Source: Flavobacterium sp. KS-LB2 | Lineage (GTDB): Bacteria > Bacteroidota > Bacteroidia > Flavobacteriales > Flavobacteriaceae | Direction of reading: 5' to 3' | DNA length: 64,000 nucleotides | Assembly (NCBI RefSeq): GCF_036895565.1 | Contig: NZ_CP145904.1 | Coordinates: 3,224,001-3,288,000, forward strand | Part shown: positions 16,424 through 26,500 of the stretch, piece after piece | Position numbering within the stretch: position 1 is the stretch's first letter | How the letters are laid out: each line of letters begins with the position of its first letter | Translations under genes and position numbers: made by a program | Notes under the pieces: model-generated | Database searches by the model: none | The model's input: the letters and a program-made list of their open reading frames with translations, nothing else | What the model was told of the DNA's origin: nothing

Positions 16424-17035
16424 ATGAAATCGATTACAATTAAAGGATCAGAAAGAGAAAGCGTGGGTAAAGTAGCAACTAAAGCCCTACGTAATGCTGG
16501 ATTGGTTCCTTGCGTATTATACGGAGGAAATCAGGCAGTTCATTTCTCAGCAGAAGTTATGGCTTTCAAAAACTTGGTTTACACTCCAAACGCTCACACA
16601 GTTGAGATCGATCTTGGAAAAGGAAAATCATTTAACGCTATTTTACAAGACATTCAAGTTCACCCAGTGTCTGACAAGATTTTACATATTGACTTCTTTC
16701 AAATCTTTGACGACAAAGAAATCACTATGGAAGTTCCAGTAAAAATCGTTGGTAACTCTAAAGGAGTTATGGCAGGTGGAGATTTACGTTTAAACAACCG
16801 TAAATTAAAAGTAAGAGCACTTCCTAAAGATCTTCCAGATTTTGTTGAAGCTGACATTACTCCTCTTGACATGGGTAACAAATTGTACGTTACAAAAGTA
16901 CCTACACCAAACTTCAAAATCATGCACCCAGACAATACAGTAATTTGTCAAGTGAAGATTTCTCGTGCGGCTATGAAAGCAGCTCAAGAAGCAGCAAAAG
17001 CAGCAAAAGCTCCTGCAAAAGGAAAGAAAAAATAA
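16424..17035 (+). CDS. rplY: 50S ribosomal protein L25 / general stress protein Ctc
   Basis: This is the long (Ctc-type) form of L25, which binds 5S rRNA. The 203-residue protein has the N-terminal L25 domain (about residues 1-95, beginning [35 protein letters not shown]) and the C-terminal TL5-like beta domain (about 96-185). A lysine/alanine-rich tail ends the protein. It follows prs and ends in a clear terminator. Confidence 0.95.
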   Translation: MKSITIKGSERESVGKVATKALRNAGLVPCVLYGGNQAVHFSAEVMAFKNLVYTPNAHTVEIDLGKGKSFNAILQDIQVHPVSDKILHIDFFQIFDDKEITMEVPVKIVGNSKGVMAGGDLRLNNRKLKVRALPKDLPDFVEADITPLDMGNKLYVTKVPTPNFKIMHPDNTVICQVKISRAAMKAAQEAAKAAKAPAKGKKK

Positions 17036-17055
17036 TATTTTTTCAATCATACCAG

Positions 17056-17087
17056 AAAGCGTCAGTTATACAACTGGCGCTTTTTTT
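17056..17087 (+). terminator. Intrinsic terminator after rplY
   Basis: AAAGCGTCAGTT and AACTGGCGCTTT pair (one G-T) around a 4-base loop and are followed by a T run, 20 bases after the rplY stop. Confidence 0.85.
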
Positions 17088-17111
17088 GTTTAATTTTTAC
17101 TTTTTTATACG

Positions 17112-17262
17112 TTAGAAGCAGCCGTATATCATTTCGCAACACTTTTTGTCCCGCTTTGCAGTACAATCTTTTTGACTGCCAACAGGCTTACAAAAAGGAT
17201 TTCCCTTACAATCGGGGCTAGCTGAGACATTTAGTATGCAACAGAAAACTACTTTACAATTT
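17112..17262 (-). pseudogene. Possible remnant of a small cysteine-rich exported peptide
   Basis: In the gap between rplY and pth, the minus strand has a frame ending at a stop at 17112-17114 that reads VVFCCILNVSASPDC, then GNPFCKPVGSQKDC and KKCCEMIYGCF, with about nine cysteines in 45 residues after a hydrophobic stretch. The frame is open upstream to about 17290 but has no ATG, GTG or TTG before the cysteine region. It may be a decayed gene, a gene with an unusual start such as ATA, or chance. It is reported only because the cysteine density is unusual. Confidence 0.25.
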
Positions 17263-17331
17263 AAAACGTATGTTCTATTTAAACAAAAGAATTACGACTA
17301 AAACTTGTACAATAATTAACCGAATTAAGTT

Positions 17332-17339
17332 TACTTTTG
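17332..17339 (+). promoter_or_regulatory. -7 element of pth, almost touching the start codon
   Basis: TACTTTTG ends only 4 bases before the ATG at 17344; a TTG lies 24 bases upstream of it. Transcription would begin at or near that ATG, giving a leaderless message, or else translation begins at the internal ATG at 17404. Confidence 0.45.
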
Positions 17340-17343
17340 CAGC

Positions 17344-17970
17344 ATGATAAATTGGTTCAATAAACTGTTTTCTAATGCAAAAACAGAAGATAACATTCCC
17401 AATATGAAAAAATATTTAATCGTTGGATTAGGCAACATTGGAGCCGAATATGTAAACACAAGACACAATATTGGTTTTAAAATACTTGATTTTTTAGCTC
17501 GAAAAGAGGGAATTTCTTTTGAAACCGTAAAACTGGGTGCTCTAGCGGAATACAAATTCAAAGGAAGAACTTTTTTGCTTTTAAAACCCAATACATATAT
17601 GAACCTTAGCGGAAAAGCCGTTCAATACTGGATGGACAAGGAAAAAATTCCTTTGGAAAACATTTTTGTTATCACAGATGACTTAAATCTTTCCTTTGGA
17701 ACCATCCGCATCAAACCAAAAGGAAGCGATGGTGGACACAACGGATTAAAGAACATCAATCTAATCTTGAATACACAAAACTATACTAGATTTCGTTTTG
17801 GAATCAGCGATGAATTCAAAAAAGGAAAACAAGTAGACTATGTACTTGGCGAATGGGATACAACTGAAAAAGAAGCGCTCCCGGAACGATTAGAACTAGC
17901 TTCAGAGATTATAAAATCATTTGGAACAGCCGGTTTAGAAAACACGATGACTACCTTTAACGGAAAATAA
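17344..17970 (+). CDS. pth: Peptidyl-tRNA hydrolase
   Basis: Pth releases peptides from tRNA that has dropped off the ribosome. The family core begins at MKKYLIVGLGNIGAEYVNTRHNIGF (residue 21 onward, ATG at 17404), with the catalytic histidine in TRHNIGF. KPNTYMNLSGKAV, ITDDLNLSFGTIRIKPKGSDGGHNGLKNI and FRFGIS are all visible. The 208-residue reading includes a 20-residue N-terminal extension; to my knowledge similar extensions occur in related flavobacteria, so the longer start is kept, but the shorter 188-residue form is possible. Confidence 0.93.
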   Translation: MINWFNKLFSNAKTEDNIPNMKKYLIVGLGNIGAEYVNTRHNIGFKILDFLARKEGISFETVKLGALAEYKFKGRTFLLLKPNTYMNLSGKAVQYWMDKEKIPLENIFVITDDLNLSFGTIRIKPKGSDGGHNGLKNINLILNTQNYTRFRFGISDEFKKGKQVDYVLGEWDTTEKEALPERLELASEIIKSFGTAGLENTMTTFNGK

Positions 17971-18120
17971 AATCAGTATATGACTGAATATTAATTAAAT
18001 GGGATTTAAATTAATTTGTATTAGACAATAATAATAATTAATTTTAATGAATATTTTTTAATTTCTAAGAAAAAACAACACTTTACGCCCCAAATTGTAA
18101 AGGCAATTAACAAACGATAG

Positions 18121-20163
18121 ATGAAAAAAATTACTTTTATACTCCTACTCTCCCTTTTTTTTTCAGTCAATTATTCGTTTGCTCAAGTAAATAATTCAAC
18201 TGAAGTTATCCTTTTTGGTAAAAAGAAAATAATCAAAGAAGGCTCTCTAATTCGTTGTGCAACTACAGAATACGAAGAATATTTAAAGTCCAAAAACCCA
18301 AGTAGACTGTCAACTTCAGAATTTGAGCAATGGATTACTCCAAAAATTATAATTGAAAAAGAAAAAATAAAAAACACCTCTAAAGGGTTAAGACAAAACG
18401 CAGTCATAACAATTCCTGTTGTAGTTCACGTCATTCATAATGGAAATATCATAGGAGCCGAAGAAAACATATTTGACGAACAAGTTATTTCGCAAATACA
18501 GGTGTTAAACGAGGATTTTAGAAAAAAATCAGGTACTCCGGGTTTTAATACGAATCCAGTAGGAGCTGATGTTGAAATTGAATTCGCTTTGGCAAAACGT
18601 GATCCATCCGGAATTTTATCCAATGGGATAAACCGAGTAGACTTAGGACAAGAAAGCTGGTCAACTGATGAAATTAATTCCTTTGTAAAACCTCAAACAC
18701 AATGGGATCCTGAAAAATATCTTAATATTTGGGTCGTTAAATTCACGGGGAATAATCTTTTAGGATATGCACAATTTCCAAACGCATCTGGCTTACCCGG
18801 AATAAATCCTGATGAAGGCCCAGCTAATACAGATGGCGTGGTTATTGGTTATGCGTTTTTTGGCTCATCAAGCTACTTTCCAGGAGGAACATATTTGGCA
18901 AATTACGACAAAGGCAGAACTGCCTCGCACGAAGTAGGACATTGGCTCGGACTAAGACATATTTGGGGAGATGGGGATTGTACTGTAGATGATTTTTGCG
19001 CAGACACTCCAAATGCAGGAAAAGAAAATGAAGGATGTCCAGTAGGAGTTGATTCCTGTCCCTTATCAACTGGGCTTGATATGGTTGAAAATTACATGGA
19101 CTATACTAATGATGCTTGCATGAACATTTTTACAGCGGATCAAAAAGCACGTATGATAACCGTTATGAATAATTCTATCCGTAGAGCTTCATTAAAAACT
19201 TCTGACGCACTTGTTCCAGGGACAACCTTTGCAAATGATGCCTCGACTATGATTGTAAATCTAAATATTAACTGCAGTAGCAATTTCTCGCCACAAATAA
19301 AAATAACAAACAAAGGAACCGCTACTTTAACTCAAGCATCTATTCGCTATGGAGTTGACAATCAAAATTTACAAACGTACAATTGGACTGGAAGCCTTGC
19401 CAGTAATCAATCTCAAAACATCACATTAAACAGCTTAACAACTACAGCTGGAAACCATAATTTTAGCTGTACTATAATCAGCGTAAATGGAACAACTGAC
19501 CAAAATGCCTCTAATAACAGCAGTACAATTAATTTTAACATTGAAAACAGTTTAAACTATTCATCCAATACCGTAAACTTCTCACTACAACTAGACCACT
19601 ACGGCACAGAAACTACATGGAAACTAACAAATACAGCTGGAGTCATATTGTATGAAGGCGGACCCTACACTGATACCGATGATGTAACCGGACCACTTCC
19701 AGCACTAATATCCACTAGTTTTAACCTCCCAAGTAATGACTGTTATACTTTTTCAATATTTGACAGTCAAGGTGACGGTATTTGTTGTGAATACGGAGCA
19801 GGATCTTATGTTTTAAATACTCCGGGAGGTGACATTATTGCTTCAGGAGATGCTTTTGGAGGAGGTGAAACAACAAAATTTAGCATCAATGCACTATCAA
19901 CTAATGAGGTTAAAAACTTAAATTCAGTTTATCTCTATCCAAATCCTACGTCTAATCTATTGAACATAGTTATTGAAAATAAATTGGATTCTCCAGAGGC
20001 TTACACTATTATAAACAGCTTAGGTCAAATAATAAAATCAAAAAAAATCGAATCAGAACAAGACCTTAGTGTGAATGTTTCCAATTTAACACAGGGTATT
20101 TATTTTTTAAAATTATCAAATAATCAATCTGAAACAAATACAATTCGGTTTATTAAAAAATAA
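18121..20163 (+). CDS. Secreted M43-family zinc metalloprotease with T9SS sorting domain
   Basis: The 680-residue product has a signal peptide (ends SFAQ), a pappalysin-like catalytic domain (about residues 90-360) with the zinc site HEVGHWLGLRH near residue 270, a following cysteine-rich stretch, and the met-turn region MDYTNDACMNIFT. Next come a CARDB-like region with NNSSTINF (about 375-470), a beta domain, and a type A T9SS C-terminal domain (LYPNPTSNLLNI to the terminal IRFIKK). It should be exported by the Por/T9SS machinery and be cell-surface or secreted. It stands alone, with a strong terminator behind it. Confidence 0.9.
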   Translation: MKKITFILLLSLFFSVNYSFAQVNNSTEVILFGKKKIIKEGSLIRCATTEYEEYLKSKNPSRLSTSEFEQWITPKIIIEKEKIKNTSKGLRQNAVITIPVVVHVIHNGNIIGAEENIFDEQVISQIQVLNEDFRKKSGTPGFNTNPVGADVEIEFALAKRDPSGILSNGINRVDLGQESWSTDEINSFVKPQTQWDPEKYLNIWVVKFTGNNLLGYAQFPNASGLPGINPDEGPANTDGVVIGYAFFGSSSYFPGGTYLANYDKGRTASHEVGHWLGLRHIWGDGDCTVDDFCADTPNAGKENEGCPVGVDSCPLSTGLDMVENYMDYTNDACMNIFTADQKARMITVMNNSIRRASLKTSDALVPGTTFANDASTMIVNLNINCSSNFSPQIKITNKGTATLTQASIRYGVDNQNLQTYNWTGSLASNQSQNITLNSLTTTAGNHNFSCTIISVNGTTDQNASNNSSTINFNIENSLNYSSNTVNFSLQLDHYGTETTWKLTNTAGVILYEGGPYTDTDDVTGPLPALISTSFNLPSNDCYTFSIFDSQGDGICCEYGAGSYVLNTPGGDIIASGDAFGGGETTKFSINALSTNEVKNLNSVYLYPNPTSNLLNIVIENKLDSPEAYTIINSLGQIIKSKKIESEQDLSVNVSNLTQGIYFLKLSNNQSETNTIRFIKK

Positions 20164-20176
20164 AAACATGAAATGA

Positions 20177-20213
20177 ACTAAAAAGGATTGAAGTTTTCAA
20201 TCCTTTTTTAGTT
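20177..20213 (+). terminator. Intrinsic terminator after the M43 protease gene
   Basis: AAAAAGGATTGAA pairs with TTCAATCCTTTTT around a 3-base loop, about 15 bases after the stop codon. Confidence 0.8.
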
Positions 20214-20230
20214 ATATCGATTGGATACCT

Positions 20231-20238
20231 TAAATTTG
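20231..20238 (+). promoter_or_regulatory. -7 element of ribF, which decides the start codon
   Basis: TAAATTTG, followed by C, lies downstream of the first possible in-frame TTG (20221), so that codon would not be transcribed. This favours the TTG at 20260 as the ribF start. Confidence 0.45.
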
Positions 20239-20259
20239 CATTATTATAAAACACTTGCT

Positions 20260-21213
20260 TTGAAGATTTTCTATTCTATAAACGATTTCAGCTCCACAAA
20301 AAAAACGATTCTAACCTTAGGCACTTTTGACGGAGTACATATTGGGCATAAAAAAATACTGAAAAAAATAACCCAATCGCGTCCCGACATTTCGGAATCA
20401 GAGACTGAAAATCAGCAATATGAAAGTTTGGTTCTTACTTTCTTTCCACATCCTAGGATGGTACTGCAAGAACATTCTGACATAAAGCTGCTCAATACCA
20501 TAGATGAAAAAATAGATTTGCTAGAAAAAATTGGTGTTGAAAACCTTGTTATCCACCCGTTTGACGAAACTTTTTCGAGGCTAACTGCTGAAGAGTTTGT
20601 AAGTACCATTCTCGTAGATCGCTTTCACATTCAAAAAATAATTATTGGCCACGACCACCGATTTGGGAGAAATCGAACGGCAAATATTGACGACCTTATC
20701 GCTTTTGGTAAAGAATATGGTTTTGAAGTAGAACAAATATCCGTTCAAGAAATCAACGACATATCAGTAAGTTCTACAAAAATAAGAAATGCACTATTAG
20801 AAGGAAATATGGCTTTGGCCAATGAATATTTAGGTTACGATTACTTTCTAACTGGAACTATAATCAAAGGCAAACAATTAGGAAGAACTATTGGTTTTCC
20901 AACAGCCAACTTAAAAATCAAAGAAAACTACAAACTGATTCCTCAAAATGGAGTTTATATTGTCAAAAGCACAATTGATGGACTAACCGTTTTTGGCATG
21001 ATGAACATTGGATTTAATCCTACTGTGGATGGGCAACAACAGTCTATTGAAATTCATTATTTTGATTTTAATGCTGATTTATACAATCAAAAAATTAGTG
21101 TTTCAATACTATATAGAATTCGTTCAGAACAAAAATTTGAATCCGTAAACCTCCTAAAAGCACAACTTGAAATAGACAAAAAAACGGCATGGAGCTACTT
21201 GAATAAAGTTTAA
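20260..21213 (+). CDS. ribF: Bifunctional riboflavin kinase / FAD synthetase
   Basis: RibF turns riboflavin into FMN and then FAD. The FAD-synthetase domain carries LTLGTFDGVHIGH near the N terminus and GHDHRFGRNRTAN; the C-terminal riboflavin kinase domain carries GRTIGFPTANL and GVYIVKS. From the TTG at 20260 the product is 317 residues, beginning KIFYSINDFSSTKKTI after the initiator, as expected for the family. The upstream frame (to 20221) overlaps the promoter element and is rejected. No FMN riboswitch is present in the short leader. Confidence 0.93.
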   Translation: MKIFYSINDFSSTKKTILTLGTFDGVHIGHKKILKKITQSRPDISESETENQQYESLVLTFFPHPRMVLQEHSDIKLLNTIDEKIDLLEKIGVENLVIHPFDETFSRLTAEEFVSTILVDRFHIQKIIIGHDHRFGRNRTANIDDLIAFGKEYGFEVEQISVQEINDISVSSTKIRNALLEGNMALANEYLGYDYFLTGTIIKGKQLGRTIGFPTANLKIKENYKLIPQNGVYIVKSTIDGLTVFGMMNIGFNPTVDGQQQSIEIHYFDFNADLYNQKISVSILYRIRSEQKFESVNLLKAQLEIDKKTAWSYLNKV

Positions 21214-21329
21214 TTCTGACTAAAAATCTTTTGTGTTTTTAATCAAACATTGCCAATTTTTCTGTAAATTTGATTGTAATATCCTGTTTATCATAAAGGT
21301 GTATTTTTTTTAATTTTAAAACTGGCCAT

Positions 21330-21779
21330 ATGAAACTCCCTAAAGAACTATTAAACGGACTTATCATTTTCATTGGAATTGGGTTTTATTTCTTATTAAT
21401 GGAAGCATTAGGTCTTGCCAATTTGTACTATTTACGTCTGATTAACGTGTTATTTGTATTTTACGGAACCCAGAAAACCTTAAAATCAAATTTTGCCGAA
21501 GGCAAAACCATATTGGTTTCCAATGCTGTTTCAGCATTAATCACTTCACTTACAGGAATATTTTTAAGCATAATTGGACTTATAATCTACAGCTTTTCAA
21601 AAGGAGGTGACGCCTATGTAAGTTCTTTATCAAAAACCCTTTTATTTGGCGGAGATCCTTCCGTGATGACCTATTCAATTTCCTTATTATTTGAAGGAAT
21701 TGTATCAGCTGTTATTGTTACATTTATGCTAATGTTATATTGGGACACCAAATACGCTTCAGACAAGCACCAAAATTGA
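21330..21779 (+). CDS. Four-helix membrane protein of unknown function, copy 1
   Basis: This 149-residue protein has four predicted membrane helices (about residues 8-30, 34-50, 62-88 and 115-140). It begins MKLPKELLNGLIIFIGIGFYFLLMEALG. I do not recognise a named family. It is closely similar to the next gene over its whole length, so the two arose by tandem duplication. The start at 21330 matches the neighbour's start. Nothing in the context (ribF upstream, bioB downstream) indicates a function. Confidence 0.8.
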   Translation: MKLPKELLNGLIIFIGIGFYFLLMEALGLANLYYLRLINVLFVFYGTQKTLKSNFAEGKTILVSNAVSALITSLTGIFLSIIGLIIYSFSKGGDAYVSSLSKTLLFGGDPSVMTYSISLLFEGIVSAVIVTFMLMLYWDTKYASDKHQN

Positions 21780-21912
21780 CTCAACCTATTTGATGAAGAA
21801 TAAAATAATTATTCTTGCAAAACACTTTAGATTTAAAAAAAATATTTCCAATTCACGCTTCGTAAACACTGTTACGTAATGAAACTTGTTTTTAATCTTT
21901 AAAACGAATTAT

Positions 21913-22350
21913 ATGAAACTACCAAGAGAGTTATTAAACGGAGGAATTATTTTCATTGGAATTGGAGCCTATTTTTTACTCATGAATGCTCTGGGTTATG
22001 CTGATTTATTTTATTTACGCCTTTTGAATGTGTTTTTTGTGTTTTATGGTGTGAATAGAACAATTGAAATGAATATAAAAGAAGGCAAAAAAAACTTTGT
22101 TGACAATGCGATTTCGGCTATGATTACTTCTCTAATTGGCGTGTTTTTGAGCATCATAGGATTAATAGCGTACAGCTATATAAATGGCGGAGATTCCTAT
22201 GTAAAATCCTTACCAGAAACATTCTTATTTGGCGGAAACCCATCAGTGAATACATATTCCATCTGTTTACTTTTTGAGGGAATCGCTTCATCAGTTATTG
22301 TTACCATGTTACTGATGTTATATTGGAACAACCGTCACATAACTGATTAA
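21913..22350 (+). CDS. Four-helix membrane protein of unknown function, copy 2
   Basis: This 145-residue paralogue of the preceding gene begins MKLPRELLNGGIIFIGIGAYFLLMNALG. The frame extends upstream to 21886, but alignment with copy 1 places the start at 21913. Shared blocks include FYLRLLNVFFVFYG, ITSLIGVFLSIIGLIAYS, GGDSYVKSLPETFLFGGNPSV and VTMLLMLYW. Conservation of the glycine-rich loop between helices 3 and 4 in both copies suggests it matters. Function unknown; a homo- or hetero-oligomer is possible. Confidence 0.8.
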   Translation: MKLPRELLNGGIIFIGIGAYFLLMNALGYADLFYLRLLNVFFVFYGVNRTIEMNIKEGKKNFVDNAISAMITSLIGVFLSIIGLIAYSYINGGDSYVKSLPETFLFGGNPSVNTYSICLLFEGIASSVIVTMLLMLYWNNRHITD

Positions 22351-22363
22351 CTTAGCTATTGCG

Positions 22364-22394
22364 TTGCTTCTTTAGAACAATTTAACTACTTTTG
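22364..22394 (+). promoter_or_regulatory. Promoter of bioB
   Basis: TTG (22364-22366), 20 bases, then TACTTTTG (22387-22394) matches the consensus closely. Transcription should begin near 22400, so the in-frame ATG at 22395 is unlikely and the ATG at 22416 is favoured. Confidence 0.6.
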
Positions 22395-22415
22395 ATGCAT
22401 CAAAAAATCGCATCG

Positions 22416-23501
22416 ATGAGTATTACAAAACACAATTGGACGAAAGACGAAGTTATCGCAATATATAATAAACCTATGATGGATTTGCTTTTTGAAGCAG
22501 CTTCAATACATAGAGAACACCATGATCCAAACGTGGTTCAAGTTTCGACTTTATTATCCATAAAAACTGGTGGATGTCCTGAGGACTGTGGCTATTGCCC
22601 ACAAGCCGCCCGTTACCATACTGAAATTGAAGGTAATGATTTAATGTCGGTAAGTCAAGTAAAAGCGCAAGCTTTACGTGCAAAATCTAGCGGATCTTCC
22701 CGTGTGTGTATGGGAGCAGCTTGGAGAAATGTAAAAGACGGTCCTGAATTTGACCAAGTTCTTGAAATGGTTCGTACCATAAACAAACTGGATATGGAAG
22801 TGTGCTGTACTCTTGGTATGATTACCGAAAACCAAGCACACCGATTAGCAGAAGCTGGTTTATACGCCTACAACCATAATTTAGACACTTCAGAAGAATA
22901 TTATAAAGAGGTAATTTCAACACGAGGATTTGAAGACCGTTTGCAAACCATAGAGAATGTTCGTAAAACGAATGTTACTGTTTGTAGCGGAGGAATTATC
23001 GGAATGGGAGAAAGCATTGAAGACAGGGCGGGAATGCTAGTAGCGCTTTCTACATTGAACCCACAACCAGAATCTGTGCCAATCAATGCATTGGTAGCTG
23101 TTGAAGGAACTCCGATGGAAGAAGAAAAACCGGTAGAAATCTGGGAAATGATTCGAATGGTAGCCACCACAAGAATCATCATGCCAGAAACTCAAGTACG
23201 TTTATCAGCAGGAAGAATGAATATGAGCCGTGAAGGTCAAGCAATGTGCTTCTTTGCTGGTGCCAATTCTATTTTTGCAGGAGATAAATTGCTTACTACA
23301 CCCAATCCTGATGTAAATGAAGACATGAAAATGTTCGAAATGTTAGGTTTAAATCCACAAAAACCATTCACAAAAATTTCTCAACCACAAACCGTTGAAG
23401 CCGAAGATTCACAATTTGCACCACTTGGTGAAAAACCAAAATGGTCAAGACCAGGACATACTATTGAAAGGAATCTTGAAGCATCCGGTAAAGAAAAATA
23501 A
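22416..23501 (+). CDS. bioB: Biotin synthase
   Basis: BioB is the radical-SAM enzyme that inserts sulfur into dethiobiotin. The 361-residue product starts MSITKHNWTKDEVIAIYNKPMMDLLFEA. The SAM-cluster motif CPEDCGYCPQ is near residue 50, and SSGSSRVCMGAAWR, NHNLDTSEEYY and the conserved RLSAGRMNMSREGQAMCFFAGANSIFAGDKLLTT are all present. The gene stands apart from the other biotin genes, which lie at 31-36 kb on the opposite strand. It has its own promoter and terminator. Confidence 0.97.
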   Translation: MSITKHNWTKDEVIAIYNKPMMDLLFEAASIHREHHDPNVVQVSTLLSIKTGGCPEDCGYCPQAARYHTEIEGNDLMSVSQVKAQALRAKSSGSSRVCMGAAWRNVKDGPEFDQVLEMVRTINKLDMEVCCTLGMITENQAHRLAEAGLYAYNHNLDTSEEYYKEVISTRGFEDRLQTIENVRKTNVTVCSGGIIGMGESIEDRAGMLVALSTLNPQPESVPINALVAVEGTPMEEEKPVEIWEMIRMVATTRIIMPETQVRLSAGRMNMSREGQAMCFFAGANSIFAGDKLLTTPNPDVNEDMKMFEMLGLNPQKPFTKISQPQTVEAEDSQFAPLGEKPKWSRPGHTIERNLEASGKEK

Positions 23502-23524
23502 ACATTGATTCCAAATCAACATAC

Positions 23525-23556
23525 AAACCACCTGTTCAAAGCAGGTGGTTTTTTTA
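23525..23556 (+). terminator. Intrinsic terminator after bioB
   Basis: AAACCACCTG and CAGGTGGTTT pair around a 7-base loop followed by a T run, 23 bases after the bioB stop. Confidence 0.85.
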
Positions 23557-23566
23557 TCCCTGTGTT

Positions 23567-26500
23567 TTAATAAATCACCTTTCTCACCACTGAATGCCCA
23601 TTTTGTAAAACTATATTAATCAATAATGGTTGATTATTTGAAACTAAGTTAAGTAACGAAAAATCAATTTCGTTTATGTTATTTTTTTCATATATTTTTC
23701 TTCCTGCCAAATCATATATAGCAATCTCATCGATGAATTCTTTAGTAGAATTTACCTGTAATTGTCTGTTTTCATTGAATACTACAACTGATTCTTTATC
23801 TTTTTCAAATTCATCCAAATCTAACGTTTTATCCATAAAACGCAATACGAAACGATCATTAAAAACCCCAATAGCAGTATTAAAAGTGAGATTCTCATTC
23901 TTTAAATTAACAATTCTGTTGCTGGATTTATCTTCAACAAAAACATTTTGTCGTGCTAATAATTCATCTGCTTGATCTATTTTAATCGTAAAAACACCTG
24001 CTATGGTAGTGCTATAGCCTAACTTAACCTCATCAGTTTCTTCAAATGGCAAAGCCCTACCTTGAATCACTAAGTTCTTATCTTGAATAATACTGTAAAA
24101 ATCTAGATATTCATTGCCATTAAAACTTTCTCCATCAAACAAACTATCAAAATCATCAGTTGCACCGGTTGCATAACCCAATAATATTTGTTTGAAAGCA
24201 CCTTCGCTATTATATAAATCTAACCAAATACGATGTCTCTCTATGTCATTTGTTTTTGTTTTTTTAGTCGCATTTAATTTAAAAAAACTTGAATTCTGCC
24301 CAATCATTCGCATACTATTATTAAATTTTGCAACTCCACCACCATTAATACCCGTGACAAAAAAAGCTTGAGCTGAAGCAATAGTTCCGTTTGGTTTTGT
24401 ATTATTAACTCCCGAACTTAAAGATGCACTCGTACCAACGCCTCCCAAATAATTATAAACCGCATAATCATCCGAAGTATACACATTATTAGTAATAGCG
24501 GTATTGTGCGTCCAAAAGTAAATGGTCCCTTCTAAAATTCCATTATTCGCATTTATAAATAAATTGGCATCAATCGCTGAAGGATATGGATTCCCAATAA
24601 GATTCGACGTATCTGAAGTACCAATTGGAATTGACACTAATCCGTTGTTTGGAACACCAACAAACACTGCTTCATGGAACCCTCTAACTATACCCGAAAA
24701 AGAATCTGGACCACGGATAATATATCCTCTGCCAACTGTCATTGGTGCAGTTGAAGCCTCATTGAACCATGAATCTAATGAAGCGTCAAAAGAATAAAAC
24801 TTGTCCGAAGGTGTATTAGGAGATACATCAATCAATTTTTGATTTGAAACCGGAGAAGACCAATATGTATAATCTGTTTTGAGAATTGGTGTCGTTTTTC
24901 TTTTTAGCTGAATAACTCCCGTATTCGTAACTTGCTCTTCAGACTGATAAAGTGCCGCATTGTTCTCTAAAACTAACGTACCTGACCCCGAATAATCAAA
25001 AACTAATCCCAAAGTATTTCCATCTGGAATAGTAACGGTAGTTCCTGCGCTGATAGAACATGAACAGGAATTTACGGACGACAGTGAGGCATAATTACCA
25101 TTAAAAATTAATGTTCTTTCAACAGAAGGTAATCCATTGCTCCATGCAATCCCGTTCCAAACAGAACTATTTGTACACAGTTTAAGTCGGGCCACACGAT
25201 GCTTTGTTATCCCTGAAACAGAATTAAAACTTCCTCCAATTATTATTTTATTATTTGGAGTAAAACAAGTACTAAACAGCGTACCATTTAAGTTTACTGA
25301 AAAAGTAGTGTCATAAACTCCCGAAGAGAGTACTCTCAGCATCCTTTTTACTACTATTCCATTATAAGTTCCTGAAAAAGTTCCGCCAAGTAAAATCCTA
25401 TCATCCGGTTGAACCAAAATTGTTCTAATTTCTCCATTACTAAAACCTAGGCCAGACATAAAAGTAGAATCAAGACTACCATTACTATTCAGCCTCAGAA
25501 TTCTTTTTGCGGAAGCACCTCCATAGCTTAAAAATGTACCTCCAACAATCAGTTTATTATCTGACTGTAGTGCCATTGTGTATACATTCTTATCAAAACC
25601 AATGCCTATAGAAAAACCGGAATCAATGCTTCCATCAGTATTCAAACGAATCATTCGATTATAAGAAACACCATTAAAAGTAGCAAAACGCCCACCTAAA
25701 ATTATTTTCCCATCTGGTTGCAACAACACCGCTTCGACAATAGCGTCAGCTCCCAAACCAATATTGAAAGTGATATCAAGAATTCCATTAGGCAATAACC
25801 TAGCAATTCTATTTACCAGAACCCCATTGTAACTGGTAAAATTCCCCGCAATAATTATTTTTCCATCAGGTTGTAATGCAAGTGAATAAATTTGATTATT
25901 CGCACCTAATCCAATGATAAACGTTGGATCTAAAAGCCCGTCAGGAAGAATTCTGGTTATTCTGTTTGCAATTACGCCATTGTAGGTAGTAAAAGCTCCT
26001 GCTAAAACCATTTTATTATCTGTTTGTATAACTGCACTTCTAACAGTATTATTTGCGCCAGCACCAGACAAATTAAATGAAGAGTCAATTGAACCATCCT
26101 CAGACAAACGTGAAATTCTGTTACAAATAGTTCCGTTGAACTTAGTAAAACTGCCAAAAGCCATAGTTTTGTTGTCTGATAAGGAAAGTACCTTCAAAAC
26201 TGAATTATCAAAACCTACTCCAGCAGTAAGATACCCAATATCTAAACTTCCAATAGGATCAACTTTAGCTAGTCGCCCTTGATTTTGTGAATCAAAAATC
26301 GAGAAAGAACCTCCAACATACCAAGAACCATCAGGTGCATTAGTAACATCCAGAACTGATGCAGAAAATGGGCCTGCACCAATATCAAATACTGGGTCTA
26401 AAACTCCATTAGAGCTCAAAAACGTCAATCGATTTACATCGACTCCATTATAAGTACCCGTAAAAGAACCTCCAACCATGATAGCTCCAGCCGAATTTAG

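Noticed and set aside
20221..20259. N-terminal extension of ribF from the TTG at 20221
   Set aside because: The stretch contains the promoter element TAAATTTG and lacks similarity to RibF; the TTG at 20260 fits the family start.
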